Origin: Cliona cf. orientalis
Taxonomy: Eukaryota; Porifera; Demospongiae; Clionaida; Clionaidae
Direction of reading: 5' to 3'
Assembly: GCA_963930775.1 (NCBI GenBank)
Contig: OZ005705.1
Location: 2,480,001-2,544,000, forward strand
Length of the DNA: 64,000 nucleotides
Shown here: positions 58,501 through 64,000 of the stretch, piece by piece
Position numbering within the stretch: position 1 is the stretch's first letter
How the letters are laid out: every line of letters begins with the position of its first letter
Notes under the pieces: model-generated
What the model saw: the letters and a program-made list of their open reading frames with translations, nothing else
What the model was told of the DNA's origin: nothing
The model's database searches: none
Position numbers and translations under genes: made by a program

Positions 58501-61500
58501 TACATTATAATATTCTTTATGGATGAAAAAACACAAAGTAGCTATTACTATAGACCTCGCCCTCCTTTAACTCTGCAATTGTCACGTTTGCCCCCCCCCC
58601 CCCCTTGACGAAAATCCTAAATGAAAGCCTGTCCGTCTACGCTTTGCGGCGAGGGTAATAAGCACGTCCTATTGTAACGTCTAATTAATAAGCACATATG
58701 ACAAGTAAAGACGATAGTTACTGTAGTATTCACCATTCAATCAAGAGTTGTCCATGCTCTGCATGGCTAGAATTTGTTCTCCAATCTTTTTTCGGAGAGC
58801 AAGCTACACGAAATCTGCTATACTCAATGCTGATGTTCCACTGATACGGGCTCGGACTCTTGATCTTGACTTCAAAGCGAGTCTTGCCAAACAAATCACT
58901 GCCATTTTCCACCGTTTTCTTTCAGCGACTATAAGGTAAATGAACCAGTTATGAAACAGTGAGTTATAAACTGACTTTTAGGTGAAACTAGATCTAATTA
59001 GCTCTTTGTTTCATAACTGGTACATGTTTCATAACTGGTTCCCTTCCCTTAACACAAGAAATTGCTGAGTTCATAAATTGTGATTGAGCACTTGAATATT
59101 CTTGGTAGTGGGCGGGGCGAACCGAGAGTGATAAGCATCCAGACTTTATTACAATAATAATATTGTTACTGTACAAACACTAGCTACGTACAAGTGAAAC
59201 TTCTTGATTGTTCGTGTGAGCCATTATTTCCGCTGACTTTAGACAAACTGTTGTCTGGTATGAACCTTGCATTTTGTACAAAGTAGTAAGATATCCCAGA
59301 ATGAGCTAAGGGTAGATTTATGATCCTGGCCTCGTCCCCAGGGGACCAGGAAAAGATAGCCTGGTAATGCCGCATCAACCATTACCAACCGTGAAAGCAT
59401 AGCATAGACGAAGTCCTTCACTGACTCCCCCAAGAATGCATGCGTACGCCATCGCAAACTATCCGAACTATATCCTTAGCTTGTAGCAGTGGCTTTGGAA
59501 TCAGTGCACTGTCTGAATTTAGTCTAGAGCAGCTTACTTTGACTCCAGGGTTCCTTGCTTGATACTATAATATTATAGTGCTTCAATGCTCTGGGTATAG
59601 ACAACTTCTTCATCCTCTTCTACTTCAAACATGTCTTGATTTCTTTACTTATCTTCAGTGGTTGAATATTTTATATTGTTTTAGATGCTCCCTTTCCTTC
59701 TTTGAGACTATTGTTAGGAGATTAACAGTTGCTACATCTTCAAGAAGGCATATCTTGAAGTTGAGGATATCTTGGCAAATTTTCTTCAAATTTCTAGAGT
59801 TTTTTCTCTTCACATGTTTCACAGCATCATTTCTACTCTGCTAAATGCAATTGTGGATCTGTGTGCTTGTGAATGTAGACATAATCCTTAACTTTCGTCG
59901 GGCAAAGAAATGCTCCAAGATACTCATAATAATACTTCTGCATTAAGCTCCCAGAACTTTCACAGGATTTCATGGCTGTCAATTTCTCAAACATGATTGT
60001 GTTAAGAAAGAAGAGTTTAAACCCAAAGAAGTATTGACACAGACTCCTTGGATCACCTAATAATGACATCACAAGGCGATCACACAGTATGCAGAAAGGC
60101 AACTGCATCTTGAATGTCATGCATATTGTTTATTTTACTGCTTACAGGTTCTCTAAATTTACGTAAAAGAATACAAAATTAATATTAATTGCTCAAACAA
60201 AAACTGTGCATCAACTCGATTAACTGTTGGCAATGACATGATTTGGTATTTGAATCGATGGATACCTACAAACAAAGGTTAACTACATTAAAACTCATGA
60301 AGAAAAAATTAATGTAGCAGGCCAAAAATAAGGCCCATCAGACAATGCATGTGAATAAACTTTTTCTAGTTCTTGATGAAATGGGGCATCCACCAATAGC
60401 TGTGATCTATCTTTCTCTTTCTATAGCTAAGGCCTTGGGATCCATCTAGATCTGTAAATATGGTATCCTTTGCAAATTGGAGTCTTGGTTGGATGTAATC
60501 ATCGTCATCTCTTACAGGGTTATTCCTGGAACCATTTCACTTCTTCTCACCACTGATGACCACATTTCTTGACCTTTATCGCACTGTTTTTTCCTCGTGT
60601 ACGAGCGGATAGGTGAATGATTTATCATAATAATGCTTGATTTGACTAATAAGCATAAACTAGACTCTTCTCCTTGACCATGAGGGAAGAGAAAAGAGTC
60701 TATACCCCTACTACCACCAGACTACTGACAGGCATGACAAAGAACAGACCTCGTCTCTCGCTTTGCTTGGTGACCTGCTGTGTAGGCCTCTCAAAATGCG
60801 CTGCACAAAGCGCCTGTTGTTTTAGAATATGTCTGCATGGCTGGCCACCCTTGTTTAATGTTCATGCACATGGCACTACAATTTTGACTAATCAAGAGCC
60901 TTTTCAACCTGTGGCAGAGCACATCTTTTGTGCCCTCGAAAGTTCCTAAGGTATACAAGGTATTCGTATACTGTATAATATTATGTGATGTATAGATCCC
61001 TTCTTGTAGTATTAATGCCCATAATTATGTTTACTATAAGAATTATGTTACCGGGGCTATCACTACTTGAGAGTCTACTATGATACTATAATATTGTATT
61101 ATATGCACTCAGGAATCTTAATTTTTATCTGCTTATAGGCTGGAACCTGGAAAAATGTCGAATTAAGAGAATCAGTAAAGGAAAAGCTTCCACCTTCTCT
61201 TATTATTAAGTCAGTTAATCTCAGAGTGTTGGACCCAATCGGGCAAGGTTAAAATACCACAATCACTCTGTAGTTAAACTGCCTTAACGATCAAAATTAA
61301 TATTATCCCAGGTGAATTTGGCATAGTACATAAAGGATTCATTACTCGCCAACACAACGATGAAATTGTTGCCATCAAGACATGCAAAGGTCTCAGCAAC
61401 ATATATTGCAGTAGATAAATTGTTGTCATATTATCTAGCTATTATTTGCATACAGGGTTCTACAGTGAAGATGCAGTAATGGAGTTGCTCAAAGAATGTA

Positions 61501-63007
61501 TCAAAATGAAGAACTTCTGCCATAGACATGTTATGACTTTAATAGGAGTATGTCTTGACGGAGGACCTGAGCCTTTTCTTATCCTGCCATACATGGCCAA
61601 TGGTAGCTTAGTGTCCTACCTCAGGAAGCAACAGTGCAACCTAGTAGTAGTGAATGGCACTCACAGGAACTATGATGAAGAGCTGGCTCAAGTGAGATCA
61701 AACCCATGCATGGCTTTGACCCAGCAAATATTGGTTACTAAATTGATATTGATCACACAGGTAAACTTCGTTAAGAAGCGTCTTCTGGATATGTGTTTGC
61801 AGGTGGCTAAAGGTATGGAGTATTTAGCCGGCGAGAAAGTGGTTCACAGAGATCTGGCTGCAAGAAACTGCATGTATGTACCACAGTATATATACATTTG
61901 TTCATGTGTCCCATCACTGTAATTTATCTACTAAAGGATTGACATGAATATGATCATCAAGGTTTCAGACTTTGGTTTAGCAGTGAATACTGGAGACAAG
62001 AGCTATTATCGTCTTTCAACTAATAAAAATGTCAAACTACCAGTGATGTGGATGGCACCAGAGAGTTTATCTACTCAGGTCTTTTCTGAAAAATCTGATA
62101 TTGTAAGGGTTCATCCTACAAATTTTAGTTAGTAGTTCACTGCAAATGTAATGCACCAAAATACAAGGTCATACATAAGCTTCATAGGCTGCACCACAAT
62201 TACCCATGTGGGTAAAGCAATCATTTTGTCCATCTGTTGTTGCCATTGGCATGGAATTGCCAGATCTCGAGTTCTAGGCATCTGTGTGTACTATCAGCAT
62301 AACTAATTGGTAAATTTAGAAAACAGGTTTCTACACACTTTGAATTGCTGAAAATGGCTTACTAGCAGTATATTAATTTTATGAATCATGCATTATTCTG
62401 TTCAGCATGCCTGTAGTTTATGATTATCCCCCCTCCCCCAAATATTTAACTATTAGGTTTTAGGTGCGCAATCACCAGTAGCTAGATAGGCATAATAATA
62501 TTAGAAATTATCAGATTCTGTATATTGACCTTCTTACACTCAGTGGAGCTTTGGAGTGACTTGTTGGGAGATATTCACTGGAGGTCAAACTCCCTATGCT
62601 GGAACTAAACCATCATCACTTCTTTCTGTACTATTGAATGGAGAGAGATTGAAGAACCCAGAGAATTTATCATGTAGCAGTGATGTGTAAGAGATACAGA
62701 ATTTTGATAGCTATCCAGTAACTTATATCTATAAAAATTAACTCGATAGATACTGTACCCAGATAACACCATAATGAAGTTGGCCATTTTAATATCTGAC
62801 TGTCCTTCAAACAATAATTATTATAGTAAATTACATTGTAGGTATTCAATGATGATGTGGTGTTGGGAGATGGAGCCAGCTAAGAGGCCATCATTTTCTC
62901 TCTTGGTTCAGATGCTTTCCACGTCCCTTGAAGAGTTGGCTGACTACCTTCACGTCGGGGCCTTTACTGATCTTGACTCCACAGTTGCAACTGGACATGA
63001 AGAATAA
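34502..63007 (+). CDS. Receptor tyrosine kinase with Fn3 and YWTD-like propeller ectodomain
   Basis: Twenty-six exons with agreeing phases give about 1357 residues and a TAA at 63005-63007. The protein has a signal peptide, two Fn3 domains, a propeller region, further Fn3 domains, one transmembrane helix, a short basic juxtamembrane segment and a full kinase. The Fn3-Fn3-propeller-Fn3 order recalls Sevenless/ROS1. The kinase itself is not clearly ROS-like: FLILPYMANGSLVSYLRK is closer to MET/AXL-type sequences, so this may be a sponge-specific family. It should sit in the plasma membrane and phosphorylate tyrosines after ligand binding; the ligand is unknown. The ATG has A at -3 and G at +4. 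One donor (54891 or 54897) is ambiguous, shifting length by two residues. Exon groups follow. Confidence 0.86.
35116..35288 (-). repeat. Gypsy 3' LTR (element orientation)
   Basis: A 173-bp LTR; on the plus strand it begins TGTTACAACTTGAATAG and its end is mutated (TATTATA rather than TATTACA). Confidence 0.9.
35289..35302 (-). other. Polypurine tract of the Gypsy element
   Basis: On the minus strand AAGGAGGGAGGGAT directly precedes the 3' LTR, where plus-strand DNA synthesis is primed. Confidence 0.75.
35305..36510 (-). pseudogene. Gypsy integrase (broken)
   Basis: The minus-strand frames contain the zinc-binding His/Cys region (LHGGHPG...QHCNQCQ, about 36250-36420). The catalytic core follows with the three acidic residues (DAHSKW; SDNGPQFTS; SNGLVERAV, about 35870-36180), then a C-terminal domain ending near 35305 (PTRTRRPPDRLEL). 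In-frame stops lie after the zinc region and before the core. Several frames are needed to read it through. Confidence 0.85.
36511..37665 (+). pseudogene. Inverted RT palm and RNase H segment of Gypsy pol
   Basis: This block reads on the plus strand while the rest of the element reads on the minus strand. It starts at YQQVKLDEASKAY, has the polymerase active-site motif VVYIDDVLVTG (about 36677-36709), a premature TAA at 36908-36910, then RNase H motifs VACDASAYGVGVVLS and LITDHKPLQSL. A frameshift follows near 37400. Its left edge continues exactly what the minus-strand RT lacks after KLDLSQA, so the segment was flipped within the element. Confidence 0.88.
37666..37986 (-). pseudogene. Gypsy reverse transcriptase, N-terminal part
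   Basis: Minus-strand frame with RSVPYSLKDMTEKELDRLE, WAAPIVPVLKSDGKSVRIC and FTKLDLSQA, the fingers and first palm motif of Gypsy RT. It stops at the inversion breakpoint near 37665. Confidence 0.88.
37949..38990 (-). pseudogene. Gypsy gag and protease
   Basis: From an ATG at 38990 the minus-strand frame gives a gag start, two zinc knuckles (CYRCGGTNHVPSQC and CFNCGKPGHTARMC) and the protease active site ELDTGAAVSL. A frameshift near 38250 is followed by the protease end (TLFGRDWLSHF). Between QPSEI and LQGES the capsid C-terminal half seems to be missing, since gag is much shorter than usual for the family. Confidence 0.85.
39003..39020 (-). other. Putative primer-binding site of the Gypsy element
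   Basis: TGGCGACGAGGCCGGGAT begins two bases inside the 5' LTR (element orientation). It is at the right place, but I did not identify the matching tRNA. Confidence 0.5.
39023..39195 (-). repeat. Gypsy 5' LTR (element orientation)
   Basis: The 173-bp partner of 35116-35288, with intact TG...CA ends. Confidence 0.9.
40103..40604. mobile_element. 502-bp TIR element with poly-G runs
   Basis: CCAGGGTTTCATTTAGG is mirrored by CCTTAAATGAAACCCTGG. A 15-G run is near the left end. A related copy on the opposite strand lies at about 58190-58635 (CAGAAACAGTCTCAGAGG shared as reverse complement). Confidence 0.7.
40638..44205. mobile_element. 3.6-kb inverted-repeat element with subterminal palindromes
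   Basis: Arms 40638-40679 and 44164-44205 are 42-nt reverse complements with one mismatch (CTTTTATTTCATCCAATTCT core). Inside each end are clusters of the 12-nt palindrome CCTAAATTTAGG or variants (40948-41045 and 43484-43667), a layout like transposase-binding repeats. G-runs lie at 42957-42976 and 43395-43412. No transposase frame was recognised. A Mutator-like element is inserted at 41178. Confidence 0.6.
41169..41828. mobile_element. Mutator-like non-autonomous element (MULE)
   Basis: The 642-bp element (41178-41819) has 69-bp terminal inverted repeats with one mismatch, starting TAGTCTGGGTGCCAGCCCC. It is flanked by an exact 9-bp duplication TGTTAATGG (41169-41177 and 41820-41828). Long TIRs plus a 9-bp duplication are the hallmark of the Mutator superfamily. 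No transposase is encoded. Confidence 0.85.
44399..48189 (+). CDS. RTK exons 2-6: two Fn3 domains
   Basis: Exons 44399-44563, 44643-44784, 44848-45008, 46930-47070 and 48126-48189 encode residues 28-251. The first module runs from CNDTCSMEDGW through ITWIADTNSSLYVVQYKQ to YNITQLIPETDYEVQVCRA, a typical Fn3 strand pattern ending in the Tyr corner. The second runs from VPGIVNNIRAYV through LVLWDEPQSDGIVSNYFVS to FLTPGTSYMLQITANTPS. Paired cysteines and several NxT/NxS sites fit an extracellular location. The introns hold MITE 45123-45321 and Helentron-like copy 47418-48073. Confidence 0.78.
45123..45321. mobile_element. TA-flanked MITE, intact relative of 35100-39365
   Basis: TACCGCAGATCGGGATATTT is mirrored by GCGATCTACGGTA; AATATTTCG motifs recur inside. 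The rest of this intron (45322-46929) shows no gene or clear repeat. Confidence 0.65.
47418..48073 (+). mobile_element. Helentron-like family 1, copy 3
   Basis: It begins TTGTGGCGAGCCTGAGCG and carries CTCAGGCTTGCCCCAA near the 3' end, then ACAGGCCATGCATGTCACTAG followed by T. It shares the body with copy 1 (GGACTATCATG, GACGTGCTGCTCAC). It lies in RTK intron 5 and has no coding frame. Confidence 0.6.
48265..48438. mobile_element. TA-flanked MITE family D next to exon 7 acceptor
   Basis: TACTGTGTTTATGCTAATAG pairs with ATTAGCATAAACACGGTA. The right end lies 16 nt before the exon 7 start (48455), so the MITE supplies much of the branch-point region. A longer relative is at 56180-56839. Confidence 0.75.
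48455..53171 (+). CDS. RTK exons 7-10: YWTD-like beta-propeller region
   Basis: Exons 48455-48660, 50613-50830, 50900-51189 and 53001-53171 encode residues 252-546. Blade-like repeats are visible: PPLAVDTINRFVYWYHDS, LAMTFEWVGMDLYYMLRD, MVVDPFGGYLHWLIVNSA, ALLLDPLTGNLLLSDADS and SIALNEQRLYWIGGTSS. These follow the LDL-receptor class B/ROS pattern of a hydrophobic start, Asp, then a tyrosine/tryptophan strand. About five blades are visible, so one is probably too diverged to see. The domain normally mediates ligand or partner binding. Confidence 0.72.
48828..49308 (+). mobile_element. Helentron-like family 2, complete copy
   Basis: The 5' end TTACCCCGCGTGCGC has its 12-nt complement GCACGCGGGGTA 20 nt before the 3' end, which reads TGTGCTCTATGAACTCTAG followed by T. 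Length 481 bp; no coding frame recognised. Confidence 0.65.
49618..49872. repeat. Foldback element in RTK intron 7
   Basis: Arms AGAGGGAGAGGGAGAGTGT / ACACTCTCCCTCCCCCTCT and AACAGCTGTTCATACGGTTC / GAACCGTACGAACAGCTGTT pair across about 255 bp. The rest of this intron up to 50612 has no gene. Confidence 0.65.
51231..52392 (+). repeat. Three tandem 356-395-bp TIR units
   Basis: Units 51231-51586, 51607-51980 and 51998-52392 each start TACGTCCAGAGTCCC (TACATCC in unit 2) and end GGGACTCTGGACGTA. They are nearly identical inside (CAGTCGAGCACATGGCAGG; ATTTATGGCGGCGTATTC). They lie in RTK intron 9. Open frames inside are repeat-borne. Confidence 0.85.
52393..52960 (+). repeat. Composite repeat, copy 2 (inverted twin at 63165-63753)
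   Basis: It shares ATCTCCCCAGTAGCAATTTAC-type junction, TTACGCGTGTATCCAGCG and CTATATATAGCACGCAT with the reverse strand of 63165-63753. A diverged third copy is at 14045-14300. A short open frame (VEFVSVIEASKLVAIKVES) is preserved among copies. Confidence 0.8.
53227..55639 (+). CDS. RTK exons 11-17: membrane-proximal Fn3 domains
   Basis: Exons 53227-53432, 53487-53637, 53687-53910, 54464-54634, 54693-about 54891, 54974-55088 and 55464-55639 encode residues 547-960. Fn3 modules begin at VPKPLERPKPQFFM (SVILKWQPPR), VPDPPTGVSFLVFG (VQVSWSMPDS) and VPDPPVIRQRPGME (NILEWNIPLS). The last ends in the clear AYSIRVFAINDIGQSNSSN pattern. VPDPP starts at exon borders and phase 1 introns fit modular Fn3 shuffling. 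Exon 15 has two possible phase-1 donors (54892 GTGGAA, 54898 GTGTTT). A degenerate MITE is at 54171-54255. Confidence 0.78.
55715..57160 (+). CDS. RTK exons 18-19: transmembrane helix and juxtamembrane
   Basis: Exons 55715-55810 and 57075-57160 encode residues 961-1021. A hydrophobic stretch (SIGSIIFVVIIAICVIVFFI) crosses the exon border, followed by the stop-transfer cluster NRWLKKK and an acidic juxtamembrane segment (RDDDLYNLKDAKYE) with two tyrosines. This sets the orientation: Fn3 modules outside, kinase inside. Confidence 0.85.
56027..56053 (+). repeat. Poly-C run
   Basis: 27 consecutive C in RTK intron 18. Confidence 0.9.
56180..56839. mobile_element. TA-flanked element family D, long copy
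   Basis: TACTGTGTTTATGCTAATAG and CTATTAGCATAAATACGGTA are the ends of a 660-bp element whose 174-bp relative is at 48265-48438. No transposase frame recognised. Confidence 0.7.
57487..57830. mobile_element. MITE family A, copy 2
   Basis: TACCGTAGAATCCCGCGATT is an exact mirror of AATCGCGGGATTCTACGGTA at the right end. See the first copy at 3960-4301. Confidence 0.85.
58190..58635. mobile_element. Reverse copy of the 40103-40604 TIR element
   Basis: AGAAACAGTCTCAGAGG, the GGGGGAGCATA and TTGACGAAAATCCTAAATG segments are reverse-complement matches to 40103-40330, including a poly-C run in place of the poly-G. Confidence 0.65.
61139..63007 (+). CDS. RTK exons 20-26: tyrosine kinase domain
   Basis: Exons 61139-61247, 61312-61389, 61456-61691, 61761-61873, 61937-62102, 62544-62686 and 62842-63007 encode residues 1022-1357. 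All catalytic elements are present: glycine loop GQGEFG, VAIK lysine, alpha-C glutamate in MELLKECIKM, HRDLAARN catalytic loop (the AARN form is typical of receptor-type tyrosine kinases), DFGLA, activation-loop tyrosines (KSYYRLS), PVMWMAPESL, WSFGVTCWEIF and RPSF. The kinase should be active. A short tail ends with GHEE and has no obvious SH2-docking cluster. The 69-nt gap 61692-61760 is a probable intron but also an open frame. Confidence 0.92.
61692..61760 (+). other. 69-nt in-frame mini-intron in the kinase domain
   Basis: It starts GTGAGA and ends ACACAG. It is a multiple of three with no stop, so retention would insert 23 residues before the HRD-containing helix (VNFVKKRLLDMCLQVA). Confidence 0.65.
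62187..62420 (+). mobile_element. Helentron-like family 2 degenerate copy
   Basis: AATTACCCATGTGGGTAAAGC followed by GCCAGATCTCGAGTTCTAGGC and GTTCAGCATGCCTGTAG matches the 5' end and body of 11851-12200. It lies in RTK intron 24. Confidence 0.5.
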
Positions 63008-63022
63008 CTAAAGTTAAATACC

Positions 63023-63028
63023 AATAAA
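63023..63028 (+). terminator. Poly(A) signal of the RTK gene
   Basis: AATAAA lies 15 nt after the TAA stop, so the 3' UTR would be very short. Confidence 0.6.
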
Positions 63029-63164
63029 CCATTCATACAACGTACCTTGTTAATAATTATTGTACATGCATATCAATTCATAGCTTTATGCTTTTTTTTT
63101 ATAAATTGAGCTCTGAATTATGACAGTAAGAAGGTATAATTATACACACTATAATAATATGAAC

Positions 63165-63753
63165 CCCTGACCATCTCCCCAGTAGCTGCATAGTGTAATG
63201 GTGCATGTGGTAAAAGGTCGTCAATAGAATGCGTACACATCGATCGATGCTCGCCCCAGAAATCATGGAGTTGGCGTCTAAGATCGACTCTCAGCCTTGA
63301 CAGCGATAAGTTTCGATGCTTCAATCACAGAGACGAACTCGACAGTACAGTATTCCTTCCGAACTTCAGGTTGGTCACGCTGCTGCAGTCGCGTACGGGC
63401 CAGCCCCTTGTGCATGTGACAATGCGTGCTATATATAGCGCAAGGCTAGCTTTATTTATCCACGGCATTACGTAAGCCAAGAAAACACGTGAAGTTCAAC
63501 CAACAGTACTTCTCAGAGAAAGTAGCGCTCAGCTTGTAATGTATTCGCTGGATACACGCGTAAGATACTCTACATATTTACTGATTTTCAAGTCCCAGAA
63601 AGGCTCCAGCGAGGCCCTGAATTTTCTCATATTTACCTCATAGATTAATACCTAAGAGATTACACCATAGGTTTCATCATAATTACACCATAATTACCTT
63701 ATAACCACAGAAAAGTAAATTGCTACTGGAGAGATAATGAACAACTTAGAGAC
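63165..63753 (-). repeat. Composite repeat, inverted copy
   Basis: The reverse complement of 52393-52960 with high similarity over its length (GGTTGGTCACGCTGCTGCAG; TTACGTAAGCCAAGAAAACA). It lies just after the RTK gene. Confidence 0.8.
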
Positions 63754-64000
63754 TACGTCCAGAGTCCCTCATGAATACGCCGCCATAAATTCGAACTAGG
63801 ACACATCGACAAACTGCGCATGCTCCGTATACGTGTACAATATTGGGGCGCGCGGCTTGAGCCGGTTGACCTTCACCCGCCATGTGCTCGACTGAATAGG
63901 GATATCCCCCCGAGTGCGAGCTCGCCAAAGAAAGCGAACCGAGAAAATCGCCATATCTCATCGATAGTCCACGATGTCTTCTACGCTAGGTTCGAATTCT
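63754..64000 (-). repeat. TIR unit of the 51.2-kb array, inverted and cut by the window edge
   Basis: TACGTCCAGAGTCCCTCATG opens a reverse-strand unit matching 51998-52392; it runs to the window end. Confidence 0.8.

Larger units (their letters stand above)
57161..61138 (+). other. RTK intron 19 (4 kb)
   Basis: It contains MITE family A copy 2 (57487-57830) and a reverse copy of the 40103-40604 element (about 58190-58635). The stretch 58640-60960 has no recognised gene. Minus-strand frames at 58730-58912, 59833-60120 and around 60400-60560 look protein-like in composition but match no family I know; they may be decayed element sequence. Confidence 0.6.

Noticed and set aside
60400..60620. 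Minus-strand frame with RDDDDYIQPRLQFAKDTIF
   Set aside because: Protein-like, but no recognised family, no consistent splice sites and no neighbouring exons; kept only as a note in the intron entry.

Overview
The window looks like nuclear DNA of a sponge, probably a demosponge. Its two large genes are split into many exons by mostly short introns (roughly 60-250 bp). One encodes a divergent dynein heavy chain and the other a receptor tyrosine kinase with fibronectin III and beta-propeller-like ectodomains. Non-coding DNA is packed with small inverted-repeat elements. The host call is inferred from gene content and architecture, not from a marker gene.

Layout. 46-31424 (+) holds the last 43 exons of a dynein-heavy-chain gene that starts upstream of the window. 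They give 3425 in-frame residues from the linker to the stop, and all exon phases agree. The best match is the DNHD1 type: AAA1 and AAA4 have lost key nucleotide-binding residues, AAA2 and AAA3 keep their P-loops, and a stalk with a microtubule-binding-like domain is present. Its sixth intron (2802-14495) is 11.7 kb of nested mobile elements and carries an intronless same-strand gene (10059-11393) for a NYN/PIN-like nuclease with CCCH-like and CCHC zinc motifs. 31425-34501 is intergenic and holds two adjacent Helitron/Helentron-like elements.

34502-63007 (+) is a complete 26-exon receptor tyrosine kinase (about 1357 residues). Exon 1 encodes only the signal peptide, then come two Fn3 domains, a YWTD-like propeller region, further Fn3 domains, a transmembrane helix and a kinase with all catalytic motifs. 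A poly(A) signal follows the stop. Its 9.8-kb first intron holds a young but broken Ty3/Gypsy retrotransposon (35116-39195) inserted into an older MITE, with an internal inversion of the RT/RNase H segment. It also holds a 3.6-kb inverted-repeat element that itself contains a Mutator-like element with a 9-bp target duplication.

The two host genes show no obvious functional link. The strongest leads are the catalytically reversed dynein, the nested NYN-zinc gene, repeated families sharing a Helentron-like end architecture, the inverted Gypsy pol, and a 69-nt in-frame intron in the kinase. No tRNA, rRNA or CRISPR was found.
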